Assembly: GCA_021795255.1 (NCBI GenBank)
Contig: JAJYPQ010000179.1
Location: 1 to 7,485 of the forward strand
Length of the DNA stretch: 7,485 bases
Source of the DNA: Pseudomonadota bacterium
GTDB taxonomy: Bacteria > Pseudomonadota > Gammaproteobacteria > Acidiferrobacterales > Acidiferrobacteraceae
Direction: 5' to 3'
The translations under genes were made by a program, and so were the position numbers. The notes beneath the pieces were generated by a model. The model was not told where the DNA came from and searched no databases. It was given only the letters and a program-made list of their open reading frames with translations. This document shows, piece by piece, positions 1 to 7,356 of this stretch (position 1 is its first letter; each line of letters starts with the position of its first letter).

Positions 1-635
1 CGCCCTATGCCCCCAATAGCCCCTATGCGGCGTCCAAGGCGGCCTCCGACCACCTGGCGCGGGCCTATTACCACACCTATGGGCTGCCGGTCCTGACGAC
101 CAACTGCTCGAACAATTACGGACCCTACCAGTTCCCCGAAAAGCTCATCCCCTTGATGTGCCTGAACGCCCTCGACGGCAAACCGCTGCCCGTGTATGGG
201 GATGGGGCCAATGTGCGCGACTGGCTCCATGTGGGGGACCACTGCGAGGCGATCCGCACGGTCTTGGCCCATGGGCGCCCGGGCGAGACCTACAACATCG
301 GTGGTGACAGCGAGAAGACCAATCTCGAGGTGGTCCATACCGTGTGCCGCATCCTGGACGAACTGCGGCCGCGCCCGGATTCCGGTAAGCGCGCCGCGCT
401 CATCACCTTCGTCAAGGATCGCCCGGGGCATGACCGGCGCTACGCCATCGATGCCGCGAAGATCCGCAAAGAGCTGGGCTGGCGGCCGCGCATGAGCTTC
501 GAGGAGGGGCTGCGACGTACGGTACAGTGGTACTTGGACAACGGTCCCTGGCTCCAGGCGGTGCAGACGGGCGCCTATCGGCAGTGGATCGACCGGCAGT
601 ACGAATCGGCCCAGGTGGGCGGGGCCAGGCCATGA
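1..635 (+). CDS. rfbB: dTDP-glucose 4,6-dehydratase, C-terminal part (5' end outside the window)
   Basis: This cytosolic NAD-dependent enzyme converts dTDP-D-glucose to dTDP-4-keto-6-deoxy-D-glucose, the second step of dTDP-L-rhamnose synthesis. The frame is open from base 3 and yields 210 residues before the stop, against about 350 for the whole family, so the N-terminal NAD-binding Rossmann part is missing. Visible in the fragment are the short-chain dehydrogenase YxxxK pair (Tyr8 and Lys12 of the fragment, in YAASK), the family signature [17 protein letters not shown] at about residues 34-50, and further on [16 protein letters not shown] and YNIGG. An internal ATG at 153 is not a real start, because the conserved sequence runs through it. 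The stop overlaps the rfbA start by four bases (ATGA), which indicates one operon with translational coupling. Identification is firm. The synonym is rmlB. Confidence 0.96.
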   Translation, partial: PYAPNSPYAASKAASDHLARAYYHTYGLPVLTTNCSNNYGPYQFPEKLIPLMCLNALDGKPLPVYGDGANVRDWLHVGDHCEAIRTVLAHGRPGETYNIGGDSEKTNLEVVHTVCRILDELRPRPDSGKRAALITFVKDRPGHDRRYAIDAAKIRKELGWRPRMSFEEGLRRTVQWYLDNGPWLQAVQTGAYRQWIDRQYESAQVGGARP

Positions 636-1510
636 AGGGCATCATCCTGGCCGGCGGGTCGGGGACGCGCCTCTACCCCGTCACCCAGGTGATCTCGAAG
701 CAGCTCCTCCCGGTCTACGACAAGCCCATGATCTATTACCCGCTGTCGACGCTCATGTTGGCGGGGATCCGCGAGATCCTGGTGATCTCGACTCCGCACG
801 ACACGCCGCGCTTTATACAGCTTCTCGGCGACGGCTCGCAGTGGGGATTGACCATCCAGTACGCGACGCAGGCGGAACCCAAGGGCATCGCCGAGGCCTT
901 TATCATCGGGGCGGATTTCATAGGGCGCGACCCCTGCGCCCTGATCCTGGGCGACAATATCTTCTATGGGCATGATCTCGCTCACAGGCTCCAGGCCCGC
1001 GCCGGTCATACGGAGGGCGCGGCGATCCTGGCCTACCCGGTTCACGACCCCGAGCGCTATGGCGTCGTCGAGTTTGGCCCTGACCGAAAGGCCGTGTCTC
1101 TGGAGGAAAAGCCCCGTCACCCAAAGTCACGCTATGCGATCACGGGGCTCTACTTTTACGACCATCGCGTCACGGACATTGCGCGCGATCTGAGACCCTC
1201 ACCGAGAGGCGAACTGGAGATCACGGATGTCAATAAGCAATACCTTGAGGACAATCAGCTGGAGGTGATACTGATGGGCCGCGGCATGGCATGGCTCGAT
1301 ACCGGCACGCACGAGTCCTTGCTCGAGGCCGGCCAATTCATCGCCACCATCGAGCGCCGTCAGGGCCTCAAGGTGGCCTGCCCCGAGGAGATCGCCTATC
1401 GTATGCAGTACATCGACAGCGCCCAGCTCGAGGTGCTCGCCGCCCCCTTGGAGAAGAACGGTTACGGGCAGTACCTTTTGGGATTGCTCCAGGAGCCCTT
1501 GGTCTCATGA
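632..1510 (+). CDS. rfbA: Glucose-1-phosphate thymidylyltransferase
   Basis: This cytosolic enzyme joins dTTP and glucose-1-phosphate to give dTDP-glucose and pyrophosphate, the first and feedback-controlled step of dTDP-rhamnose synthesis. The protein has 292 residues, the usual length. Motifs in order are the nucleotide-binding loop GGSGTRL (8-14), [10 protein letters not shown] (24-33), LGDN (106-109, with metal-binding Asp108), EEKP (158-161), ITGLYFYD (170-177), GELEITDVN (193-201) and [10 protein letters not shown] (221-230, with the second metal-binding Asp223). I chose the ATG at 632 because the canonical N-terminus MKGIILAGG begins there. The frame stays open further upstream to 527, but that stretch lies inside rfbB. 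It overlaps rfbB and rfbC by four bases each. No obvious defect is seen. The synonym is rmlA. Confidence 0.97.
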   Translation: MKGIILAGGSGTRLYPVTQVISKQLLPVYDKPMIYYPLSTLMLAGIREILVISTPHDTPRFIQLLGDGSQWGLTIQYATQAEPKGIAEAFIIGADFIGRDPCALILGDNIFYGHDLAHRLQARAGHTEGAAILAYPVHDPERYGVVEFGPDRKAVSLEEKPRHPKSRYAITGLYFYDHRVTDIARDLRPSPRGELEITDVNKQYLEDNQLEVILMGRGMAWLDTGTHESLLEAGQFIATIERRQGLKVACPEEIAYRMQYIDSAQLEVLAAPLEKNGYGQYLLGLLQEPLVS

Positions 1511-2049
1511 AGGTCATTGAAACGGCATTACCAGACGTCCTGCTGCTCGAGCCGCGGGTCTTCGAGGACGAGCGGGGGCACTTCTTTGAGAGCTACAACA
1601 AGAAGGCCCTGAAGGATCTGGGGATCGACTATGAATTCGTCCAGGACAACCACTCACGATCCAAGAAGGGTGTCTTAAGGGGCCTTCATTACCAGATCCA
1701 GCAGCCGCAGGGTAAGCTCGTCCGCGTCATCGAGGGCGAGGTATTCGATGTCGCCGTGGACATCCGCAAGAGTTCGCCTACATTTGGGAAATGGGCGGGC
1801 TTCAATCTCTCCGCTCAAAATAAAAGGGTCGCGTGGATTCCGCCAGGATTTGCGCATGGCTTCCTCACCCTTTCTGAGGTGGCAGAGTTCCTTTACAAGG
1901 CGACCGATTATTGGAATCCGGAACATGAGCGGTGTATTCGCTGGGACGACGCAGATATCGCTATAGAATGGCCTTTCGCGGCGCGCCCCATAGTGTCCGA
2001 TAAGGATAGATCCGGCTTTAAGATGGCGGCTGCGACAGTCTATGTGTAA
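1507..2049 (+). CDS. rfbC: dTDP-4-dehydrorhamnose 3,5-epimerase
   Basis: This cupin-fold enzyme epimerises C3 and C5 of dTDP-4-keto-6-deoxyglucose, giving dTDP-4-keto-L-rhamnose, the third step of the pathway. The 180-residue length is normal. The N-terminus, with [12 protein letters not shown] (19-30), is typical. The catalytic His61 lies in RGLHYQ (58-63) and the catalytic Tyr130 in [10 protein letters not shown] (127-136). The cupin stretch [11 protein letters not shown] (110-120) and the late VSDKD (163-167) are present. The ATG at 1507 sits in an ATGA overlap with rfbA and has an AGGAG at 1491-1495, so the start is well supported. Base composition falls noticeably in the second half of the gene (about 63% GC in 1681-1740 against 50% in 1801-1860), which may mark an old recombination point. 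RmlD, which would complete the pathway, does not follow. The synonym is rmlC. Confidence 0.96.
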   Translation: MKVIETALPDVLLLEPRVFEDERGHFFESYNKKALKDLGIDYEFVQDNHSRSKKGVLRGLHYQIQQPQGKLVRVIEGEVFDVAVDIRKSSPTFGKWAGFNLSAQNKRVAWIPPGFAHGFLTLSEVAEFLYKATDYWNPEHERCIRWDDADIAIEWPFAARPIVSDKDRSGFKMAAATVYV

Positions 2050-2072
2050 TCGCCCGCTACCGGCTTCTCCTA

Positions 2073-2101
2073 TTGGAAAGTTCGGCAGTCTCTTTTACTG
2101 T
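2073..2101 (+). promoter_or_regulatory. Weak candidate sigma-70 promoter in the 98-base gap after rfbC
   Basis: In the gap between rfbC and the large gene, TTGGAA (2073-2078) and TACTGT (2096-2101) stand 17 bases apart. Each matches four of the six consensus positions of the -35 and -10 boxes. The spacing is ideal but the match is modest, and such pairs occur by chance. The gap is the only break in an otherwise overlapping gene string, so a secondary promoter here would make sense. No convincing intrinsic terminator is seen in 2050-2147, so read-through from the rml genes is also likely. Confidence 0.25.
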
Positions 2102-2126
2102 AAGTCAGCACCATTTCTGTTGATTC

Positions 2127-2132
2127 GGGAGG
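2127..2132 (+). promoter_or_regulatory. Ribosome binding site of the large methyltransferase-glycosyltransferase gene
   Basis: GGGAGG lies 15 bases before the ATG at 2148. The spacing is longer than usual, but no other ATG, GTG or TTG in this frame is available upstream, because an in-frame TGA stands at 2121-2123. This supports 2148 as the start. A downstream TTG at 2175 is a less likely alternative. Confidence 0.55.
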
Positions 2133-2147
2133 CAACCGGGTTTACCC

Positions 2148-5129
2148 ATGCTATCGGCTGAAGCAGACGATGTCTTGAATGAGCAGAGAATCCCGGGGAG
2201 CCTTTTGGCGGCGGCCTGTTTTACGCCTCGGAGGATGGAATCACCGACTGCATGGGTGGGCCATATACCCTTTGCAGCATGGTTAATGTGCGAGGTCTCG
2301 CCGAAAACTTTTGTCGAATTGGGGACCCACAGCGGCAATTCGTATTTTAGCTTCTGCCAGATAGTGGTCGAAGCAGGCCTTGGGACCCGCTGCCATGCCG
2401 TAGACACCTGGGTTGGTGATGAGCATTCAGGTCTATATGGCGAAGAGGTCTATAAGGATGTAGAGGGCTATAACCAAGCACATTACCAGGGTTTTTCGAC
2501 ATTACTACGCATGACTTTCGACGAAGCCGCCACGCGCTTTGCAGAACAATCGATCGATATTCTTCATATTGATGGGCGGCATACGTACGAGGATGTGCGG
2601 CACGACTTTGAGGCATGGCTGCCAAAATTGGCCCCTGGGGCGATTGTCATGCTTCACGACACGAACGTGCGTGAACGTGATTTCGGGGTTTGGCGATTTT
2701 GGGAAGAGCTACAGTTGCGGTTCCCATATCACATGGAGTTTACTCATTCACATGGGCTTGGCGTGGTACAGATCGGCCGCCGGACGGGCTCTGCGGAGAT
2801 GTACGGGCTCACTGGGAATCCCCTAGAAAAGAGGCGCCTCGCCAATTATTTCGCGGCTCTTGGGGCCCGGCAATTGGGACGATATCAGCTTGAGATTTTA
2901 AGTGCCAAAGCGCAAGTGCCTGTTATGGATCAGGACGCGCCAGTCAAGGGTTACGATCCCGTCGTGGAAGCATACGAGGCGCATATGGCGCGATCGGAAA
3001 AGGAGATCGCGGACCTTCAGAGCCAGCTACACGGCATGCGCATATCAACCAGCTGGCGCGTCACCCATCCTCTGCGAGCCGCTGGATTTTCCATAAGAGG
3101 GATACGGAAGATATATAGGGCTGCGTGTCGCGCAATGCGTCGGGGAAGGGGATTCCGAGGGGCGGCTCGCAAAGCGCTGCGTGTCTACCATCGAGGTGGT
3201 TGGGCTGGGGTAAGGGAGGCCATAAGGGTATTGGGTCAGGCAGACACAAACATCCTGACTCCCGGCTCAACCGCTCATGACCGGAATGATTACGGGGAGT
3301 GGGTTAGGCGCTACGATACGAGAACGGATGAGGTCCGTTCCGCAATGCGCGCATACGCGACTAACTTCACACATAAGCCGCTGCTCTCTGTTGTTATGCC
3401 GGTCTACAATCCGAAACCGGAATGGTTAGTGGAAGCCATCGAGTCCGTACGTGGCCAGCTTTATTCCCATTGGGAGCTCTGCATCGCCGACGATGCCTCC
3501 GCAGATCCTAGAATTCGCCCCATACTGGAGGATTACGCGGCGCAAGATAACCGAATAAAGGTCATATTTCGGGAATGTAACGGTCATATTTGTGCAGCCT
3601 CCAATAGCGCATTAAGCCTTGCTACGGGCGAGTGGGTAGTGTTTCTCGACCACGACGATGTCCTGAGTGAGGTCGCTTTGTTTTGGACGGCCGACGCCAT
3701 AGACAAACATCCGGAAGCACGGCTGATCTACTCGGATGAAGACAAGATCGACGAGCGTGGTGTACGGCATGATCCCTATTTTAAATGCGAGTGGAATAGG
3801 GATCTTTTTTATTCCCAAAACTTCTTTTGCCATTTAGGGGTATTCCGCAGGGATGTACTCCTGGAAGTCGGTGGATTTAGGATAGGATATGAGGGGTCTC
3901 AGGATCACGATCTCGTATTGCGCTCCATCGAAGCGATTAACGGCGGGCGCATACACCATATCCCTCGCGTTCTGTACCACTGGCGGACGCATGCGGGGAG
4001 TACTGCGTACGATTCGGAGACGAAGCCCTACGCGAAGATGGCGGGGGTGCGTGCGCTAAATGATCATTTCGCGCGTCAGGGCGTACAGGCCACGGCAACT
4101 TCAGAAGTGAATGGCTATCGTGTGCGTTATCAGCTTTCCGATCCGGCGCCAAAAGTGAGCATTATCATACCGACAAGAGATAACGAGCGTTTATTGAGGC
4201 GATGCATCGAAAGCGTCACCGAAAAAACGCAGTACCAGGATTATGAACTTATAATAGTCGATAACGGCTCTATGGCGACTACAACAATCACGTATCTTCA
4301 CGATATATCCCAACGGGAAGGAGTACGCGTCATAAGGGATGATTACCCGTTCAACTACTCCGCGCTCAATAACCGGGCCGCCAAAGAGGCGAACGGCGAG
4401 ATATTGTGCCTCCTCAATGATGATATAGAGGTTATTACGGCCGCGTGGCTTTCCGAGATGGTGAGCATAGCTATTCAACCAGGAATCGGCGCCGTTGGGG
4501 CAAGGCTTTTATATCCAGACGGCTCCCTTCAGCACGGGGGAGTCATTCTTGGTGTAGGTGGTGTCGCGGGGCATTTCCACAAGGGGCGTTCACGAGACGA
4601 TTACGGATACTTTGGGCGCGCGAGCCTAGCGCAGGGGATGTCGGCCGTGACGGGGGCTTGCCTCATGGTCCGGAAGGCAATTTATGAAGCCGTGGGCGGG
4701 TTGAATGAGAGAGACCTGACGATAGCCTTCAATGACGTGGATTTTTGTTTGAGGCTTCGAGAGGCAGGGTACCGCAATGTTTGGACACCCTATGCGGAGC
4801 TGTATCATCATGAATCCGCAACTCGTGGGCCCGATACCAGCCCGATAAAGCAAGCGCGATTTGAGGGAGAAGCGTGGTACATGAGGAATCGCTGGAAAGG
4901 CGTTCTGGAGAATGATCCGGCCTACAGTCCCAATCTGACATTAGATTACGAAGATGTAAGTTATGCATGGCCACCACGCGTCCTGGCATACGACAGCATC
5001 GGTGAGCAGGGTGTCGGATGCGGTGGTTCGATATTGAATACAACCAATGGGCCTTGGGTGCAGGCGCGTGATTGTGGCGCGGCTGCTCATAGCACGGGCA
5101 GGAAACCTAGCCAAATGTACCGTTGGTGA
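2148..5129 (+). CDS. Three-domain protein: SAM methyltransferase-like domain plus two family-2 glycosyltransferase domains
   Basis: This 993-residue protein probably builds and modifies a lipid-linked polysaccharide on the cytoplasmic face of the inner membrane. Residues about 25-210 resemble a class I SAM methyltransferase: glycine motif FVELGTHSGNS (55-65), acidic AVDTW (84-88), LHIDGRHTYEDVRHDFEAW (139-157) and MLHDT (168-172). Residues 275-297 look like a short coiled coil, followed by SWRVTHPLR (302-310) and an Arg/Lys-rich stretch to about 350. Glycosyltransferase 1 starts at about 412 (SVVMPVYN) with ADDAS (447-451), metal-binding DHDD (501-504) and GSQDHDLVLR (583-592). Glycosyltransferase 2 starts at about 669 (VSIIIPTRDN) with VDNGS (704-708), LNDDIE (756-761) and FNDVDFCLRL (861-870). 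Residues after about 945 fit no known fold. No signal peptide or membrane helix is evident. The plan resembles the trifunctional WsaE of Geobacillus stearothermophilus (methyltransferase plus two rhamnosyltransferases), and dTDP-rhamnose genes lie next door, so rhamnosyltransferase activity is a reasonable inference. Sugar, linkage and methylation site are unknown. Base composition is lower in GC than rfbA/rfbB. Confidence 0.9.
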   Translation: MLSAEADDVLNEQRIPGSLLAAACFTPRRMESPTAWVGHIPFAAWLMCEVSPKTFVELGTHSGNSYFSFCQIVVEAGLGTRCHAVDTWVGDEHSGLYGEEVYKDVEGYNQAHYQGFSTLLRMTFDEAATRFAEQSIDILHIDGRHTYEDVRHDFEAWLPKLAPGAIVMLHDTNVRERDFGVWRFWEELQLRFPYHMEFTHSHGLGVVQIGRRTGSAEMYGLTGNPLEKRRLANYFAALGARQLGRYQLEILSAKAQVPVMDQDAPVKGYDPVVEAYEAHMARSEKEIADLQSQLHGMRISTSWRVTHPLRAAGFSIRGIRKIYRAACRAMRRGRGFRGAARKALRVYHRGGWAGVREAIRVLGQADTNILTPGSTAHDRNDYGEWVRRYDTRTDEVRSAMRAYATNFTHKPLLSVVMPVYNPKPEWLVEAIESVRGQLYSHWELCIADDASADPRIRPILEDYAAQDNRIKVIFRECNGHICAASNSALSLATGEWVVFLDHDDVLSEVALFWTADAIDKHPEARLIYSDEDKIDERGVRHDPYFKCEWNRDLFYSQNFFCHLGVFRRDVLLEVGGFRIGYEGSQDHDLVLRSIEAINGGRIHHIPRVLYHWRTHAGSTAYDSETKPYAKMAGVRALNDHFARQGVQATATSEVNGYRVRYQLSDPAPKVSIIIPTRDNERLLRRCIESVTEKTQYQDYELIIVDNGSMATTTITYLHDISQREGVRVIRDDYPFNYSALNNRAAKEANGEILCLLNDDIEVITAAWLSEMVSIAIQPGIGAVGARLLYPDGSLQHGGVILGVGGVAGHFHKGRSRDDYGYFGRASLAQGMSAVTGACLMVRKAIYEAVGGLNERDLTIAFNDVDFCLRLREAGYRNVWTPYAELYHHESATRGPDTSPIKQARFEGEAWYMRNRWKGVLENDPAYSPNLTLDYEDVSYAWPPRVLAYDSIGEQGVGCGGSILNTTNGPWVQARDCGAAAHSTGRKPSQMYRW

Positions 5130-6103
5130 ATAGCATAGCCGGAAACGTAACACAGTCCATCAACGAGAAAGCGCCCGTTGTTATCCTGCTGTCAACATAT
5201 AATGGAGAGCGATACCTTCAGGAGCAACTGGAAAGCATCCTCAATCAAAGCTACCAGAATTGGCAATTGCTTTGGCGGGATGATGGCTCGAGCGACAGGT
5301 CGCGCGAAATCATGGAGGCGTTCGCCGACCGAGTCGGACACGTTCGTTGCGCCGAGTTGGGCCCTAGAGATCTGCGGCTAGGATCTGCGAAAAGTTTTTT
5401 TGCATTGTTGCGAGCGGCGGAAGGGTATCCCTTGGTGGCATTTGCGGATCAGGACGATGTCTGGCTTTCAGACAAATTGCAAAGGGCTGCGGAGTGCTTA
5501 ATCGAGGAAGGACACGGAGTGCCGGCTCTCTATTGCGCACGGCAGTCGATCGTTGGCGAGCACCTTGAGAGGCGAGGTTTGTCACCGTTGCCGCGCTTCG
5601 GGCCCGGGTTTCCATCTGCGCTCCTACAAAATATTGTAACGGGCTGCACAGCGATGTTGAACCAGGAGGCTGTGCGGCTGGTGAATAGCGTACCGCCGCC
5701 TGATAAGACAGTGCATGATTGGTGGAGCTACATTGTCGTTACTGCCGCTGGTGGCCACGTAATTTTCGATCCAACGCCTGTAATTTTGTATCGGCAGCAC
5801 GGACATAATGCTATAGGCGCAGTATCGTCGGTTGTGCCGCGAGCCCTAAGGGCATTTCGGCGCGGTGCTACGCCGTTTTTACGCCAACTGGAGGAGCATG
5901 TGGTCGCGCTGGAGGAATCAGGGGAAGTTCTTGCCCCATCGGCACGAATGGCGATTCAAAAGATTCGGCACGCCTTGTCGGGTGGTCGCATGGCACGGAT
6001 TGCTCTTATGAGAGAGGCAGGCTTTCGGCGTCAGACACGTCTTGAAAACCTTGGTATGACGATGTGGATGTTGGCGAAGTATAGCCCAAAAAATGGCCGC
6101 TGA
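5126..6103 (+). CDS. Family-2 glycosyltransferase, probable rhamnosyltransferase
   Basis: This 325-residue inverting GT-A enzyme is of the type that includes many rhamnosyltransferases of O-antigen and rhamnan synthesis (RfbF/RgpB-like). It probably transfers a sugar from a dTDP- or UDP-donor to a lipid-linked glycan. Motifs in order are LSTYNGERYLQEQLESIL (22-39), RDDGSSD (51-57), the metal-binding FADQDDVWLSDKL (107-119), NIVTGCTAMLN (169-179), HDWW (197-200, likely catalytic-base region) and YRQHGHNAIG (222-231). The C-terminal 90 residues are basic and helical, and may sit on the membrane. I prefer the GTG at 5126, which overlaps the previous stop as GTGA, the same coupling used by the rml genes. 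A TTG one codon earlier (5123) is possible. No good ribosome binding site is seen at the usual distance, which fits coupled translation. Family is sure. The rhamnose donor is inferred from motif style and context. Confidence 0.92.
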   Translation: MNSIAGNVTQSINEKAPVVILLSTYNGERYLQEQLESILNQSYQNWQLLWRDDGSSDRSREIMEAFADRVGHVRCAELGPRDLRLGSAKSFFALLRAAEGYPLVAFADQDDVWLSDKLQRAAECLIEEGHGVPALYCARQSIVGEHLERRGLSPLPRFGPGFPSALLQNIVTGCTAMLNQEAVRLVNSVPPPDKTVHDWWSYIVVTAAGGHVIFDPTPVILYRQHGHNAIGAVSSVVPRALRAFRRGATPFLRQLEEHVVALEESGEVLAPSARMAIQKIRHALSGGRMARIALMREAGFRRQTRLENLGMTMWMLAKYSPKNGR

Positions 6104-6110
6104 GCGGTCC
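6088..6110 (-). terminator. Possible intrinsic terminator of the minus-strand glycosyltransferase gene
   Basis: Read on the minus strand, GACCGC, loop TCA and GCGGCC form a short hairpin (four G-C pairs, one mismatch, then one more pair), followed by A and six T residues (6093-6088). It lies about 75 bases past the stop of the family-4 gene. It sits over the last codons of the converging plus-strand gene, whose TGA is in the loop. The short stem and its mismatch make it a weak call. On the plus strand the same hairpin has no T tract after it. The rest of the 82-base convergent gap (6104-6185) holds only a weak 5-base inverted repeat, TCGGC (6124-6128) and GCCGA (6138-6142). Confidence 0.35.
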
Positions 6111-6185
6111 TAATCCGCCTTATTCGGCCGTCGATGTGCCGACAGAACATGGGGTGCCATTGTGCTTCGGGCATAGGGGGATTAT

Positions 6186-7356
6186 TCAGGGATGGGTTAG
6201 CTGGGCATAGAGGGCAAGTGTCTCGCCAACTACAACCGGCGTCGCAAACTCCCGCTCGGCCCGTTCGCGCCCCCGTCGCCCCATGCGCTTGCGGATGAGG
6301 GGATCGGCCAGCAGTTGCGTGATGGCGGCGGCGAGCGCCACCGGGTCGCGGGGCGGAATGAGCAGCCCGTTGTCGCCGTCGCGTACCGCCTCGCGGCAGC
6401 CGATGATATCGGTCGTGACGACCGGACGCCCCATGGCCATGGCCTCCAGGACGACCTTGGGGAGGCCTTCCCGGTAATGAGTGGGTAGGCAGAATAGGGT
6501 GGCTTCCCGCAGGGCCGGACGGATGTCCTTCTGAAAACCTCGCCATTCGATCACGCCTTCCTCATGCCACGCTCTCAACTGGGCCTCGGGGACGGAGGCG
6601 GCATTGGCGAGATCCACGCCGCCCACGAGAACACAGCGGACATTCACGCCCTGGGCCTTCAAGAGTCGCGCGGCCTCCACGAAGACGCCGACACCCTTGG
6701 CCCACAGAAGGCGTGCGGCCATGACCACGACGGGCGTCCCGGTCGGTTGCGGGCTGGGTCGGAAAGCCTCGGTGTCGACGCCCGCCCCGCGAATCACCGC
6801 CGTCCGGTCGGGGGAGGCGGCACGCATGGCCAGACACTCCGCCTGATCCTCGGGGTTCTCAAACACCACGCATGCCGGTCCGGGGGCGAGCAGCTGCTTT
6901 AGTCCGCGCCGTACGACAGGCCGCAGTAGGCGCGCCTTGAGCGATCCCGAGGAAAACACAAAGCCCATGCCGACCGGGGCGTTCACGATGTACGGCACAC
7001 ACGCGAGCCGCGCCGCCAGCGTCCCCCGGAAGATGAGCTTCAAGCCGATGTGGTGGACGATATCGGGTTCAAGGCGGCGATAGATGCGCGATAGATGCGC
7101 GACGCCCCAGATCTCAGCCAAAGGATTGGCGCCATGGCGCTTCAACGCCAATGGCACAAACGTGAGGCCGTTACCAGTAATGACGGAACCGGAGCCCGTG
7201 TCGGGCGCGAGGACCAGAACCTCGTAGCCCGCCTTGCGGGCGGCTACCGCGCGTTCAAGAAAGTGGGTGCAAAAGAAGCGGTCTTCGGGACAGACGTACA
7301 GCAGACGGCCGTGATAGTCGGATGCCGGCGCGCGCGGTCACGCTAAGCTCTTCCAT
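6186..7356 (-). CDS. Family-4 glycosyltransferase with an apparent one-base frame break near its N-terminus
   Basis: This GT-B, retaining glycosyltransferase resembles the CapM/PglA-like group, whose members often add an early sugar to undecaprenyl-linked acceptors. The main frame runs from 7337 to the stop at 6186-6188. It begins its fold with LLYVCPEDRFF (7304-7272) and continues with PDIVHHIGLK, VIRGAGVDTEAF, ARLLWAKGVGVF and the donor-site YREGLPKVVLEAMAMGRPVV, which carries the two glutamates spaced eight residues apart. No ATG, GTG or TTG lies in this frame before the first beta strand. The first one, a GTG at 7157, would remove about 50 conserved residues. A good start, the ATG at 7356 with GGAG five bases upstream, is in another frame that stops at 7255-7257 after 33 codons. 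The span of 1171 bases is one more than a multiple of three, so one surplus base between about 7308 and 7337 would explain it. It could be a sequencing error in the G/C-only tract 7324-7337, a true inactivating mutation, or initiation at a CTG (7302-7304). If repaired, the protein has about 389 residues, normal for the family. The gene converges on the other genes and is GC-rich, unlike its neighbour. Confidence 0.85.

Noticed and set aside
575..1130. Long minus-strand open frames opposite rfbA
   Set aside because: They arise from the GC-rich codon pattern of the strongly conserved rfbA, and their translations are Arg/Pro-rich with no recognisable domain.
6169..6210. Eight-base direct repeat GGGCATAG (6169-6176 and 6203-6210) at the end of the family-4 gene
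   Set aside because: Too short and not linked to any integrase or element. Expected by chance.
6564..6902. Plus-strand open frame opposite the family-4 glycosyltransferase
   Set aside because: It is the complement of conserved GT-B sequence on the minus strand, and its own translation shows no domain features.
7079..7101. An 11-base tandem repeat (GATAGATGCGC twice) inside the family-4 gene
   Set aside because: A recent 11-base duplication would break the frame, but conserved family sequence reads in the same frame on both sides (GVAHLSRIYRRLEPDIVHH), so it is a coding coincidence and does not explain the N-terminal frame break.
7243..7251. Minus-strand CGCGGTAGC, close to the ops element GGCGGTAGC used by RfaH
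   Set aside because: It lies within the coding sequence of the family-4 gene at a conserved helix, not in an operon leader, and it differs by one base.
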